DNA of 64,000 nucleotides from Williamsia sp. (GTDB taxonomy: Bacteria > Bacteroidota > Bacteroidia > Chitinophagales > Chitinophagaceae). Each line of letters opens with the position of its first letter. The first letter of the stretch is position 1. Positions 7,910-17,262 of the stretch are shown one piece after another. The stretch covers positions 144,682 to 208,681 of the forward strand of contig JADCRZ010000008.1 in assembly GCA_015069695.1 (NCBI GenBank). Reading direction: 5' to 3'. A program made the translations under genes and the position numbers. The notes under the pieces were generated by a model. It made no database searches. It had not been told where the DNA came from and worked only from the letters and a program-made list of their open reading frames with translations.

Positions 7910-10450
7910 TCATCCCTCCTGCCGCAAAACCTCCAGTGGTGGCTTGTTCAGGACTGCCCGGCTGTTGAGCAAGCCAATTACAATGGTGAGCAAACAGATA
8001 ATGATCATTACAAGAAGCAAGGGCAGCAGGCTGGCAGTAAACGGGGTTTTGAAAACCCATCTTGCCAAAGCCCAGCTTGCTGCTACTGAAAGAAGTACGC
8101 CTGTTCCGGAGGCCAGGACCCCAAGAAAAAAATATTCCAGCGCTGTGATGGCCAGGATTTGTTTGCGGCTGGCTCCCAGCGTGCGCAGGAGAACGCTCTC
8201 GCGGATGCGCTGGTATTTGCTGATCAGCACGGACGCGATCAGTACAATCAGTCCGGTTATTATGCTAAACGCAGCCATAAACCGGATCACAAATGCAATC
8301 TGGTCAAGGATGGCATCCAGGGTGCTGAGGATCAGCCCCAGGTCGATGATAGAAACAGTAGGAAAGCGCCGCACCATGTCCTGCTGAAAGCGGGCCGAAA
8401 CCTGGTCAGAAGAGACACGCGTAAGCATCACATAGAACTGGGGTGCTTCTTCCAGCACACCTGCCGGAAAAACCACCAGGAAATTTGTTTGCACCCGGTT
8501 CCATTCTACTTCCCGGAAACTGCCCACCCGGGTAGTAACTTCCGCGCCCTGTACATTGAACACCATGGTATCGCCAATGTGTATGCGCTGCCGCCTTGCA
8601 AAACCCTGTTCAAGTGATATATTGATTGCTCCGACTGTTCCGGCCGGCCTGCCATACCAGCTTCCTTTGGTGATCTTTTCCGAACTGGTGAGCGTATCCC
8701 GGTAAGTGACCCGGTACTCCCTGGTAAACACGCTTCTGGCATAGCTGCTGTCTGGAGGCAGGTTCGCTGCCGATTTGCCGTTCAGTGATTCCAGCCGCAT
8801 ATTTACGATGGGCACTTCCTGCAGCACAGACAATTGGTGTTGCTTTGCCAGGTCCCGCACGCCCGGCCGTTGTGCTTGCTGTATATCAAACAAAACCATG
8901 TTAGGCTGGTTGCCGCTGGCCGATAAGCTAACCCGGTTGATCAGGATGGCCTGGATCAAAAAGAGCGTGCAGATAAATGCCGTGCCTAAGCCAATAGAAA
9001 CAATCAGGATCGCTGTCTGGTTATTGGGCCTGTATAAATTGGCCAATCCCTGCCGCCACACATACCGCCAGCCCGCAGGAAAAAACCGGCGGATCAGGCG
9101 CATGACCAAGAGGGCCAATCCCATCAGCAAAAAGAAGGCGGCTCCCAAACCCGCTACAAAAAACAAGGTTTCCCGCCAGTCATGCAGCTGGAAGTAGGTA
9201 AAGACCAAAATAAAAAGCACGATCAGTCCATATACAAATACTTTGAGCGGCTCTCTCCTGGCAACCCCCTCTTCATAAGAAATGCGCAGGGTATTCAGGG
9301 GTGAGATGGTGCGCAGGGAAACCAGCGGCAACAGGGCAAAAAGGACAGAGATGCCCATGCCCAGCAGGATGCCCTTCCCGATGGCCGGCCACGAAAGGGC
9401 CGTAGTGATGTCGACCGGAAGAAAATCTTTCAGCACGCCCGGCAACACCTGCTGGATGGTGGCACCAAGTATAGCTCCTGCAACAGATCCGATCAGGCCG
9501 ATGCCTGCAATCTGCAGCAGGTAAATAACAAATGCTGCATTCGCCTTCATGCCCAGGCAACGCAGTACGGCAATGGTGGCAATCTTTTCACGGATATAGA
9601 TATGGATGGAGCTGGCCACACCCACGCAGCCCAGCAGCAAGGCAATAAAGCCAACCAGCGAGAGAAAAGAAGTGAGGTCGCTGAAAGACCGGCCCGTATC
9701 TGCTTTCTGGCTTTCGACAGTGTCGTAGTTAAGTCCCTCCCTCCGCAGCCGGGGCTCCAGATCTGTCACCAGCTTTCCTATGTTAACAGAACGGTTGTAC
9801 TTGAAAAAATAGCTGTAGCTGATGCGACTGCCTTTTTGTGACAAGCCGGTCTTTTCAAGATAACTGAGCGGAATGTATACGATGGGCGCAATCGAAGAAG
9901 CAAAGCCGGTTTGCCCGGGTGCTTTCTGCAAAATGCCGGCAATGGCAAACAGGATATTTCCGACCTTTACAGAATCACCGATCCTGGCATTGTACTGAAG
10001 CATCAGGGTTTTGTCAACCAACGCTGCCTGTTGGTTGCGAAACTGGAGAGCGGCCGCTGCGGGCGTGGTTTCCAGCGCGCCATAGTAAGGGAATGCACCC
10101 TCCAGGGCCTTGATCTGTACCAGACGGGTACCCCGGCTGGCCGGGAAATAGATCATGGAAGCAAAGCTCCGCTGTTCCGACCGCTGGTCACCCAGCGAAT
10201 CAAGCAGGGTTTTGATCGAATCGCTTACAGGTTTGCCGGAAGAGATTTGCAGGTCGGCGCCGATCAGGCTGGCGGCTTGCTGGTCTATATTGTCGCGCAG
10301 GTTATCACCGAGTGAATCGATGGCTACCAGGGCCGCGATACCCAATACGATGGAAGAGATAAAAAGAAACAGCCGCGAGCGGTTGCGCCGGCTGTCGCGC
10401 CAGGCCATCAGGAGGAGCCACCGGAAGTTAAATGGGCTTTTTGTGTTCAT
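7910..10450 (-). CDS. ybbP: ABC transporter permease, YbbP-like (FtsX family)
   Basis: An 846-residue membrane protein close in length to E. coli YbbP (about 800). An N-terminal helix (about residues 20-40) is followed by a large periplasmic region, a first FtsX block (about 245-430), a second membrane and periplasmic region, and a C-terminal FtsX block (about 720-840). The ATG at 10450 is chosen; upstream codons to 10609 have no signal character. The ATPase gene ybbA lies 55 bases upstream on the same strand. YbbAP-type exporters are thought to move or extract lipophilic substrates, and the divergent TesA-like esterase fits a shared substrate class (inference). Confidence 0.87.
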   Translation of the reverse strand: MNTKSPFNFRWLLLMAWRDSRRNRSRLFLFISSIVLGIAALVAIDSLGDNLRDNIDQQAASLIGADLQISSGKPVSDSIKTLLDSLGDQRSEQRSFASMIYFPASRGTRLVQIKALEGAFPYYGALETTPAAAALQFRNQQAALVDKTLMLQYNARIGDSVKVGNILFAIAGILQKAPGQTGFASSIAPIVYIPLSYLEKTGLSQKGSRISYSYFFKYNRSVNIGKLVTDLEPRLRREGLNYDTVESQKADTGRSFSDLTSFLSLVGFIALLLGCVGVASSIHIYIREKIATIAVLRCLGMKANAAFVIYLLQIAGIGLIGSVAGAILGATIQQVLPGVLKDFLPVDITTALSWPAIGKGILLGMGISVLFALLPLVSLRTISPLNTLRISYEEGVARREPLKVFVYGLIVLFILVFTYFQLHDWRETLFFVAGLGAAFFLLMGLALLVMRLIRRFFPAGWRYVWRQGLANLYRPNNQTAILIVSIGLGTAFICTLFLIQAILINRVSLSASGNQPNMVLFDIQQAQRPGVRDLAKQHQLSVLQEVPIVNMRLESLNGKSAANLPPDSSYARSVFTREYRVTYRDTLTSSEKITKGSWYGRPAGTVGAINISLEQGFARRQRIHIGDTMVFNVQGAEVTTRVGSFREVEWNRVQTNFLVVFPAGVLEEAPQFYVMLTRVSSDQVSARFQQDMVRRFPTVSIIDLGLILSTLDAILDQIAFVIRFMAAFSIITGLIVLIASVLISKYQRIRESVLLRTLGASRKQILAITALEYFFLGVLASGTGVLLSVAASWALARWVFKTPFTASLLPLLLVMIIICLLTIVIGLLNSRAVLNKPPLEVLRQEG

Positions 10451-10505
10451 GCTATACTTGCTTGCTGCATCTGTGTAGGTCAGTCTTGATTCAGGGAAAA
10501 CAGGA

Positions 10506-11201
10506 TCAAAGATGGGAAGAGCCGGTCGGTTCATCTGCCACAATGCTGCCACCCCGGATGCGTACGATGCGACCTGTTTTGGCAGCCAGCTCTCCGTCAT
10601 GGGTAACAAGGATCAGGGTGGTTCCTGCTTCGCGGTTTAAATCAAACAGAAGCTGTACAATTTTCTCGCTGGTCTCGGCATCCAGGCTGCCTGTTGGTTC
10701 GTCGGCAAATAAGATGCGCGGGTTGTTGGAAAAAGCCCTTGCCAGCGATACCCGCTGCTGTTCGCCCCCGCTCAACTGGGAGGGGTAATGATGGCCCCTG
10801 TCTGCCAGTCCTACTTTTTCAAGCAGTCCGCGCGCTTTTTCTTTCGCCCCCTTTTCCCCCCGCAGCTCCTGCGGCACCATTACATTTTCCAGGGCTGTCA
10901 GGGTGGGTATCAGTTGAAAATTCTGAAAGATAAAGCCTACATTCCTGTTGCGCACTTCTGCCCGCTGGTCTTCGCTTAAATGATCAAGCCGCTGCCCATT
11001 GAGTTCCACGGTGCCGCTGCTGGAGCGGTCCAGGCCGGCACACAATCCGAGCAAGGTCGTTTTGCCGCTGCCCGAAGGACCGACGATGGCCATGGTAGAG
11101 CCGGCCGGTACGGAAAGACTGATGTCGTGCAGCACTGTAAGGGTGCGGCCGGCGGATCCAAAAGTTTTGTGTACGTTCTGCAGGTGTAGAATAGTGTCCA
11201 A
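10506..11201 (-). CDS. ybbA: ABC transporter ATP-binding protein, YbbA-like
   Basis: A 231-residue ATPase of the LolD/MacB/YbbA group. Walker A GPSGSGKT is at residues 41-48, the signature LSGGEQQR at 143-150, and Walker B ILFADE at 163-168. The start is TTG at 11201: an in-frame stop lies about 40 bases upstream with no ATG between, and the next internal ATG would remove the N-terminal strand. It works with the YbbP-like permease encoded 55 bases downstream. Confidence 0.9.
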   Translation of the reverse strand: MDTILHLQNVHKTFGSAGRTLTVLHDISLSVPAGSTMAIVGPSGSGKTTLLGLCAGLDRSSSGTVELNGQRLDHLSEDQRAEVRNRNVGFIFQNFQLIPTLTALENVMVPQELRGEKGAKEKARGLLEKVGLADRGHHYPSQLSGGEQQRVSLARAFSNNPRILFADEPTGSLDAETSEKIVQLLFDLNREAGTTLILVTHDGELAAKTGRIVRIRGGSIVADEPTGSSHL

Positions 11202-11321
11202 CGTGTTTTTATTATCTTGCTGTGAGGAATGCTGACAGATTCAAAAATAATCAGATATCCTTTTACAATCCGTTAAGGCCTTAGTAAAATAGAGAGGGGT
11301 GAGACCCGATAAATCAAGTGT

Positions 11322-12065
11322 ATGAAAAGAGCTTACTTGTTGCTGTTTGCTGGATTTCTTTGCCTTTTAGCACCTGCCTGTACCAGCGATGGATCAAAAG
11401 GGGAGGGGACCGAAACCAAAGAAGCTGCCCCTGCTGCTGCCAGCGCGAATAAACCCCGCAAGACCATTTTGTTTTTTGGCAACAGCCTCACCGCAGGGTA
11501 CGGACTTGATCCGGCCGAATCTTTTCCCTCCCTGATCCAGCAAAAACTGGATTCCCTCCGGGCACCTTACAAGGTGGTCAATGCCGGCGTGAGCGGGGAA
11601 ACTTCTTCGGGCGGCAACAGCCGCATCGACTGGATCCTCCGCCAGCCGGTAGATATTTTTATCCTTGAGCTGGGTGCCAACGACGGACTGCGCGGCATCC
11701 CCCTCACAGAAACAAAAAAGAACCTGCAAATTATCGTAGATAAGGTCAAAGCAAAATACCCGGGGGCAAAGTTAATCCTGGCCGGCATGCAGGTACCGCC
11801 CAATATGGGCCCGGAGTATACGTCCAATTTCCGCAGCCTGTTTGCCGATCTAGCGCAGAAAAACACCATGCATTTGATCCCTTTTCTGCTGGAAGGCGTT
11901 GCCGGTATAAAAGAACTCAACCAGGCCGACGGCATTCACCCAACTGCAGGCGGAGCAAAGATCGTAGCGGCAAATGTATGGGCTGTGCTGAAGGGGGAGT
12001 TGTCTGAACCAGGATTAACGTCCCCGCATCCTCCCAATCCTGTAAATCAAGGTTCAGACAACTGA
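11322..12065 (+). CDS. tesA: TesA-like SGNH arylesterase lipoprotein
   Basis: A 247-residue lipoprotein (lipobox LAPAC, Cys20) of the TesA/arylesterase group. Catalytic blocks: GNSLTAG with Ser55, Gly92, GAND with Asn120, and DGIHPT with Asp203 and His206. TesA proteins hydrolyse acyl esters and thioesters. The gene is divergent from ybbAP, as in E. coli. The last 20 or so residues (from about 227, ending in NPVNQGSDN) are encoded by a copy of the TGAACC repeat and are not part of the fold. The stop lies past the stop of the opposite-strand HAD gene, giving a 19-base 3' overlap. Confidence 0.88.
   Translation: MKRAYLLLFAGFLCLLAPACTSDGSKGEGTETKEAAPAAASANKPRKTILFFGNSLTAGYGLDPAESFPSLIQQKLDSLRAPYKVVNAGVSGETSSGGNSRIDWILRQPVDIFILELGANDGLRGIPLTETKKNLQIIVDKVKAKYPGAKLILAGMQVPPNMGPEYTSNFRSLFADLAQKNTMHLIPFLLEGVAGIKELNQADGIHPTAGGAKIVAANVWAVLKGELSEPGLTSPHPPNPVNQGSDN
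12001..12060. repeat. TGAACC-box repeat copy 2
   Basis: A 60-base element bounded by perfect 10-base inverted ends (TGTCTGAACC and its complement). Read on the minus strand it contains the TTTACAGGATTG and GGGGACGTTA segments shared with other copies, but the inner part is shortened. Both convergent genes end in or beside it: the HAD gene stops at 12047 and the TesA-like gene at 12065. Confidence 0.85.
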
Positions 12066-12862
12066 ATATATTTCTCGAACGCCTTGCGTACCCCGTCATG
12101 TTGGTTGGTATCGGTGACCCAGTCGGCTACTGCTTTTACTTCGTCGGGGGCGTTGCCCATGGCGATGCCGGTGCCGGCGAAATCGATCATTTCCTTGTCG
12201 TTGAAATTGTCGCCGATGGCGATCACTTCTTCCCGTTGAATGCCGTATCGCTCCATTAAGAATTTTACCGCATTCGTCTTTGAAGCATCGCGGCGCATGA
12301 TCTCCAAATAAGTGGGTTTGGATGTATACACGTTCATCTGATCTCCGTAGATCCGGTGCAGCTCCGCTTCCAGCTCGCCGATCACTTCTTTTTTCCCGAT
12401 CGCCATGATCTTGTTGATCCCGGCAGGATCCTTTTCCCATTGTTTTAACAGGCCTTCATAAGGGGCGATCCTGACCGGCACTTCCGTGATCCGCTGTTCC
12501 TTTAAGGTGGCCGCGTTGCTCTTTTCTGCAAACCACTCCATGCCACAATAGTAAATCAGGGTCACATCATACCGGTTGGCCACCGCATGGATCTCTGTTA
12601 CGGTTGACAGATCAATGGCTGACCGGAAGATGATCTTGTTTTCCAGTCCGATGTAAGCGCCATTCAGGCTTACGATCGGCATATGGTCTGTGCCCAGCCA
12701 CTGGCTGATAGGTAGGATGCCATGCATAGGCCTGGCTGAAACAAGTATAAAGGGGATTCCTGCATCAACAATTTTGCGGACCAGCTCCCGGGTGGCCTCA
12801 CTGATAGAATGGTCTTTGCGGAGCAGCGTGCCATCCATATCCGTAAAAACGGCTTTGTACAT
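12047..12862 (-). CDS. Cof-type HAD-IIB phosphatase
   Basis: A 271-residue cytosolic phosphatase of the Cof/HAD-IIB type. Motif I is DMDGTLL with nucleophile Asp8 and Asp10; motif IV is GDNFNDKEMI near residue 217. The family removes phosphate from sugar phosphates and similar metabolites. The final residues (QLSEP) and the stop codon lie inside repeat copy 2, overlapping the 3' end of the opposite-strand esterase gene. It is monocistronic. Confidence 0.9.
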   Translation of the reverse strand: MYKAVFTDMDGTLLRKDHSISEATRELVRKIVDAGIPFILVSARPMHGILPISQWLGTDHMPIVSLNGAYIGLENKIIFRSAIDLSTVTEIHAVANRYDVTLIYYCGMEWFAEKSNAATLKEQRITEVPVRIAPYEGLLKQWEKDPAGINKIMAIGKKEVIGELEAELHRIYGDQMNVYTSKPTYLEIMRRDASKTNAVKFLMERYGIQREEVIAIGDNFNDKEMIDFAGTGIAMGNAPDEVKAVADWVTDTNQHDGVRKAFEKYIQLSEP

Positions 12863-12908
12863 TGATTGCTTGATTTAAAGTTTTTCCGTGGGCAATCGTT
12901 TATAAATC

Positions 12909-12932
12909 AAAGACGCCTTACAGGGCGTCTTT
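12909..12932 (-). terminator. rho-independent terminator
   Basis: A perfect 9-base stem (AAAGACGCC at 12909-12917, GGCGTCTTT at 12924-12932) with a 6-base loop. Read on the minus strand it follows the DUF6807 gene and is followed by a T-containing run, so it most likely ends that transcript. Confidence 0.7.
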
Positions 12933-12975
12933 GGCAAGCAAACGCGTGGGCCCCTGCTGCTATTGTGTGCCGGCT

Positions 12976-14019
12976 TTAGCGCGCAAACGCATCAGCAAGC
13001 CCATTTAATTGTGCAGGGCTCAGGGTCTTGTTGTTCTCATCAATTACGACCCGGTATCTGAAGCGAACCGATTCCCCCTTTTTCAACTGGAGGTTCTTGG
13101 TACTTTTTCCGTTGGTAAATACGTTTTCACCGAGAGGGTTCAATGCAAACAAACCATAGCCCCGTGCATGCCAGAACGTAGGGTAGTTGGGATTGGTGGG
13201 ATGGTCGATCATGGCAATGGTAACTGAATCGGCGCCCATTTTTCCATACAATTTGCACCACCTGCCACGGGTACTCCAGGCATCGTTGCCTTGTTTGCCT
13301 TCGCTGGTGAGATAAGTGCCATTGGCGGTCTTATCGGTTCCTCCCTTGACGACGGTCACAATGCCCTTGTCGTCAGTAAATTTCTGGTCTTCCTGCGAAG
13401 GGATCTGCAGCTCGTGGGCTACCCGCATCCCCAGCAAACCGTCTTTTGCATCTTTGAACTGAACTTCCTTTACAGCTTTTAATTCGGTGGTCCGGTCAAT
13501 GATGCGCTGGTGAGGGTCACCGCTGAACTCAAGCTTCGTGGTTTCTTCCAGCAGCACTTCGTTTTGCTGGTTTGTCCAGGTAGCATGATAGGTCAGCGAA
13601 CCTTTGGCGGCCCCGTCGGTTGCTTCCACGATCTTGTCTGTCTTGATCCAGCCATAGCCCCCTTTTTTTTCTTTGGGGATGGCATAGGAATTATTCCAGA
13701 AGTCGAGCCCGTTTACATTTTCGTAGTTGAACCAGATGCCCATGTGGTGCGGATGATCTGTTGGCTCACCGGGCAGCGGACTGATCGGAAAGCCCCTTGT
13801 TACCACCGTGCCATTGGCTGCCCGGATCGGGTAGAGGATGGGTTTCTCGAGGGTGTCCGGGTACTGGAAACTGGTAAAAGGCTTGCCGCCGATCAGCACA
13901 TCGATCTTGCGGAGCTTGTCGTTCCTGACCAGTTTAACCGCCTGTTGCTGGGCCAGCAGGGCGGAAGAGATACATAGAGAAAATGCGCAGGTGCCTGCGC
14001 ATTTCAAGAGTTTATTCAT
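12976..14019 (-). CDS. DUF6807 (PmoA-like) secreted protein
   Basis: A 347-residue protein with a signal peptide (MNKLLKCAGTCAFSLCISSA, cleavage after about residue 24). The body matches DUF6807, often labelled methane oxygenase PmoA although no methane link is established; the conserved DHPHHMGIWF segment is present. The ATG at 14019 is preferred to the GTG at 14040 because it starts the signal peptide. It lies 24 bases after a Gfo/Idh/MocA gene, a frequent pairing in Bacteroidota sugar-use clusters. Function unknown, probably carbohydrate-related. Confidence 0.84.
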   Translation of the reverse strand: MNKLLKCAGTCAFSLCISSALLAQQQAVKLVRNDKLRKIDVLIGGKPFTSFQYPDTLEKPILYPIRAANGTVVTRGFPISPLPGEPTDHPHHMGIWFNYENVNGLDFWNNSYAIPKEKKGGYGWIKTDKIVEATDGAAKGSLTYHATWTNQQNEVLLEETTKLEFSGDPHQRIIDRTTELKAVKEVQFKDAKDGLLGMRVAHELQIPSQEDQKFTDDKGIVTVVKGGTDKTANGTYLTSEGKQGNDAWSTRGRWCKLYGKMGADSVTIAMIDHPTNPNYPTFWHARGYGLFALNPLGENVFTNGKSTKNLQLKKGESVRFRYRVVIDENNKTLSPAQLNGLADAFAR

Positions 14020-14043
14020 ACTAAGTTGCTTGACTTTCACACA

Positions 14044-15399
14044 TCATAATTTGAACGGTTTGCCACCAGCCATGACTTCCTGGGTTTTTTCATCGAAGGT
14101 AACTTTTTGTCCGGTGTGCACGGCCGCGTTGGCCATGATGGTAGCAATAGAATGGCTGTAACCTGCTTCCACCGGTGCATGGGGTTGTTTGCGGCTGCGC
14201 ACGCATTCCATCCAGTTGCGCACATGGTTTGACGTAAGCTGGTCGCCACCGGTATTGGCGGAAGCCACAACTTGTTCTGTCATGGCCAGACTGGTTTCCT
14301 GCAACAGGTTTTCCTGCATACCCATTGCAGCCGCAGCGCGTTTGGTCAGACCGCCGGTATGGGAGACCTTGTTGGTATTCAGGTTTAGCATACCGCCATT
14401 TGAATAATAGATTTCTGCGGGGTTTTCATCTCCGTTGTGCATGCGGGATGCAAAGCTGACCTGGAAACCGTTGGCGGGATCGTTTGCCGGACCATAATCA
14501 AATACCGCGGTAATCGTATCCCAGTTTTTCCGGCCATCTTTCCACACATAGATACCACCATTGGCCACTACGCTGCGGGGATGCTGCAGTCCGGTGAACC
14601 AATGCACCGTATCGATCTGGTGGCTCATCCACTGACCCGGCAAACCGGAAGAATAAGGCCAGAAAAGGCGGAACTCCAGGTATTTGCGGGGGTCGAATGT
14701 ATCGTTGGGCCGGTTGATCAGGAAGCGTTTCCAGTCTGTATCTTCCTGCTTGAGCTGGCCCAGCAGTTCGGGACGGCGCCAGCGGCCGGGTTGGTTTACA
14801 TTCCAGCTGAGTTCAACCATGGTAATAGGACCAAACTTGCCTGAACGGATAAATTCATTGGCTGCATGGTAATTGTTGCCGCTCCGTCTTTGCGAACCGA
14901 TCTGCACAATCCTGTCAGAGGCTTTGATCACCTTCAACGCATTCCTGTTGTCTTCCATGGTTTCTGCGAAGGGCTTTTCACAGTACACGTCGCAACCCGC
15001 TTTCACGGCTTCCGTGGCATGGTAAGCATGTTGAAAATCTGCCGTGCTTACAAATACGGCATCCACCAGCTTTTTATCATACATTTCTTCGTTGTTGCGG
15101 CAGGCTGTTACATCATGCCCCATTTTTTCTTTCCAGATGGCCGAACCTTCTTCCCGGCGCTTTTTCCAGATATCTGATACGGCCACTACATCAAAATTCA
15201 GTTCCTTGTAGTGGTTCATGAAGCTGGGAATATGGGAAGAACGGTGGCGGTCTGAAAAGCCCACTACGCCTACCCGCACACGATCGTTGGCGCCAATGAT
15301 CCGCTTATAACTTTTTGCAGAAAAGCCGGCTTTCGTCACTGCTACGCCTGCTCCGGCCAGTGCTGCCTGCTTGATAAAAAAACGACGGGAATTTATCAT
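14044..15399 (-). CDS. Gfo/Idh/MocA family oxidoreductase, Tat-exported
   Basis: A 451-residue NAD(P)-dependent oxidoreductase. The N-terminus has a twin-arginine signal (SRRFFIK, R5-R6) and a hydrophobic stretch, so the protein is probably exported folded with its cofactor. The nucleotide-binding strand is RVGVVGFSDRH (about 42-51), and the EKP motif is E141-K142-P143. The ATG at 15399 starts exactly at the Tat signal; codons beyond it lack signal character. It is followed by a DUF6807 gene. Substrate unknown; sugar or 3-keto-sugar chemistry is likely from family and context. Confidence 0.86.
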   Translation of the reverse strand: MINSRRFFIKQAALAGAGVAVTKAGFSAKSYKRIIGANDRVRVGVVGFSDRHRSSHIPSFMNHYKELNFDVVAVSDIWKKRREEGSAIWKEKMGHDVTACRNNEEMYDKKLVDAVFVSTADFQHAYHATEAVKAGCDVYCEKPFAETMEDNRNALKVIKASDRIVQIGSQRRSGNNYHAANEFIRSGKFGPITMVELSWNVNQPGRWRRPELLGQLKQEDTDWKRFLINRPNDTFDPRKYLEFRLFWPYSSGLPGQWMSHQIDTVHWFTGLQHPRSVVANGGIYVWKDGRKNWDTITAVFDYGPANDPANGFQVSFASRMHNGDENPAEIYYSNGGMLNLNTNKVSHTGGLTKRAAAAMGMQENLLQETSLAMTEQVVASANTGGDQLTSNHVRNWMECVRSRKQPHAPVEAGYSHSIATIMANAAVHTGQKVTFDEKTQEVMAGGKPFKL

Positions 15400-15523
15400 A
15401 ATGACAATGTTTATAAAATGGAGAAGAGGGCTTTTTGTGGTAAGATGACAGCTTAAGTAAGGACTGCTTTTGCGTTGCCGTTCTATCACTAAAAGCCAGG
15501 GGATTCAATCGATGATAGCTTGC

Positions 15524-16555
15524 TTAGCGCAAGCTGAGCAGAAAGCCAATGGTAAAGTTGGCGTCCCAGTCAAAAACAAAGGTATCGCATTTGGTAGCGT
15601 CTTCCAGTGCTTTGTAGATATTTATACCGGAAGCCATTTTTTTATCGGCTGCTTTATAACTGCCAGGCTGGTTCAGCACCGTATAACGTTCTTCCCCGTT
15701 GCGGTGCTGCTTGGCCAGGGTAAACGGAACGCCGCCTATGATAAAAGCTACATTGCGTTTTCCTTCAGGAATTTTATTTGCACTGGCCTTTACTTCATCG
15801 TACACAGCATCATCCGATTTTCCCTGCTCATAATATTTTGCACCGGGTGTTTCAACCGCTCTCAGTCCGGCGCCTTCCTGCCAGGATATTTTGGTGTTAC
15901 CGGAGCCAATGTCTACCAGAAATGAATTGTCCTGGTATGCAGGAGGTACGGTTGCCTTGAAGGCAAATTTGGCTTCCTGGTCGGCGGTGACAAGGTTTAC
16001 GACATAACCCATTTTTTTCAGCTCATTGGCGATGGTTGCTGTTTTGGGTTCTTTTTGGGCGCCTGATGAAATCACAAAATGCATGTTGGTTTTGTTCACG
16101 CCTTTTTCAAACATGCCCGCCAGGTATTTTTTCAAACCGGCGCGGATGTCATCTGTTGTGGCAAGTCCTTCGTAGGCAAGCGATTCACCAAAATCTTTGG
16201 AAACAATTTCCCAGCGTTTTTGCTGGTCCATATTTATCACAAAGGAGTTAAACCCGGAAGCGCCTACTTCAACTACACCCCTGAGAATGCCGCCGACAGG
16301 TTTCTCCGGGGAGAAATCAAAGCTCCTTCTTTCGCCAGAGGACGAGGTAGAAGAAGAACTGCCTGAACGAGGGTTGTCGGATTTTTCATCATCCCGATCG
16401 CGCCGTTCTTCCGAACTGGGCGCAGATGATGAGGTAGACTTCGAAGGATCGTTTGTATCTGCTGCGGGTGCCGGAACAAATCTTTTCAGCACGAAAAAAG
16501 CCACTGCGGCAACGATAACAAACAATAAAATTTTACCACCCAGTTTTAATTTCAT
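15524..16555 (-). CDS. membrane-anchored Ppx/GppA-like (ASKHA fold) protein
   Basis: A 343-residue protein with one N-terminal membrane helix (residues 9-26), a Ser/Arg/Asp-rich linker (35-80), and then a domain that follows the pattern of the Ppx/GppA phosphatase N-terminal half: EVGASGFNSFVI, then LVTADQEAKFAF, then FLVDIGSGNTKISW. These match the first phosphate loop, the conserved EEA region and the second phosphate loop of exopolyphosphatases. The first-loop aspartate is glutamate. The basic N-terminus suggests that the domain is in the periplasm. There is no HD domain. It lies 18 bases after the cytochrome c gene on the same strand. Activity is unproven. Confidence 0.65.
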   Translation of the reverse strand: MKLKLGGKILLFVIVAAVAFFVLKRFVPAPAADTNDPSKSTSSSAPSSEERRDRDDEKSDNPRSGSSSSTSSSGERRSFDFSPEKPVGGILRGVVEVGASGFNSFVINMDQQKRWEIVSKDFGESLAYEGLATTDDIRAGLKKYLAGMFEKGVNKTNMHFVISSGAQKEPKTATIANELKKMGYVVNLVTADQEAKFAFKATVPPAYQDNSFLVDIGSGNTKISWQEGAGLRAVETPGAKYYEQGKSDDAVYDEVKASANKIPEGKRNVAFIIGGVPFTLAKQHRNGEERYTVLNQPGSYKAADKKMASGINIYKALEDATKCDTFVFDWDANFTIGFLLSLR

Positions 16556-16573
16556 ACGCTTAGTATGTCAGGA

Positions 16574-16963
16574 TTATTTTCTCAGGGAGAGAATGTATTT
16601 AACCATGGCCTTTGCATCGTCTTTGGAAAGCTGCGGATGCGGGCTCATAGGGATCTGGCCCCATTTTCCGGCGCCGCCTGTAATTACTTTTTGTGAAAGT
16701 GAGTCAACCACTTCAGCGGTCGCTTCATACCGCTGGGCAACGGCCTGGTAGGCAGGGCCTGTAGCGGTTTCATTGATCTTGTGGCAGGTCAGGCAATCGT
16801 TGTTGGCTACCAGGGTAAGTCCTTTCGCGATATCCGGATCTTCCTCTTTGGCAGTAGCTGTTGAATCTGTTTTTGTTTCAGCAGTGTCTTTTTTCTCGGC
16901 ATCGTTGTTTCCACAACCAATCGCAAGGCAACCTGTGAGCAGGATAAACAGGAATTTTTTCAT
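16574..16963 (-). CDS. c-type cytochrome lipoprotein
   Basis: A 129-residue lipoprotein. Lipidation is at Cys12 (LTGC) or Cys17 (AIGC). After a charged linker rich in Lys, Asp and Thr, a class I cytochrome c domain carries CLTCH (C57, C60, H61) and axial ligand Met106 in QIPMSPHP. It should carry electrons in the periplasm. The divergent neighbours include a GMC dehydrogenase and its subunit-3-like protein, enzymes of a type that commonly pass electrons to such cytochromes (inference). Confidence 0.92.
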   Translation of the reverse strand: MKKFLFILLTGCLAIGCGNNDAEKKDTAETKTDSTATAKEEDPDIAKGLTLVANNDCLTCHKINETATGPAYQAVAQRYEATAEVVDSLSQKVITGGAGKWGQIPMSPHPQLSKDDAKAMVKYILSLRK

Positions 16964-17051
16964 GTAATGATATAATTTAGAATATGTACAGTTTTAAGCT
17001 GCAGATAATAAGGTCGATCGAGACTGGCACGCCATCTCACCCACCTTGCGA

Positions 17052-17059
17052 CAAATTTA
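17052..17059 (-). promoter_or_regulatory. candidate -7 box for the cytochrome c transcript
   Basis: On the minus strand this reads TAAATTTG, matching the Bacteroidota -7 consensus TAnnTTTG. It lies about 90 bases upstream of the cytochrome gene. A TTG stands upstream, but at a shorter spacing than usual. Confidence 0.35.
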
Positions 17060-17262
17060 TAGGTTTCCTTTTTCAACCGCCCGGTAAATCCAAAATTTTT
17101 TTGGGGTTCGTACAAGGTATGGTATAAATTGCTACATTTAACGCCTGTATTATAGAGCCTATGATCAACAATTCGCTTGCTGATACTTCTTAGTACAGTG
17201 CGTTTCACACTGATATAGGCCAGGAAGCATCCCTTCTAACTTTTATAATCAATGGTTTGCTC

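Noticed and set aside
16960..17208. 82-codon minus-strand frame between cytochrome c and the transporter
   Set aside because: It covers the promoter region, has no motif, and contains a -7 box.
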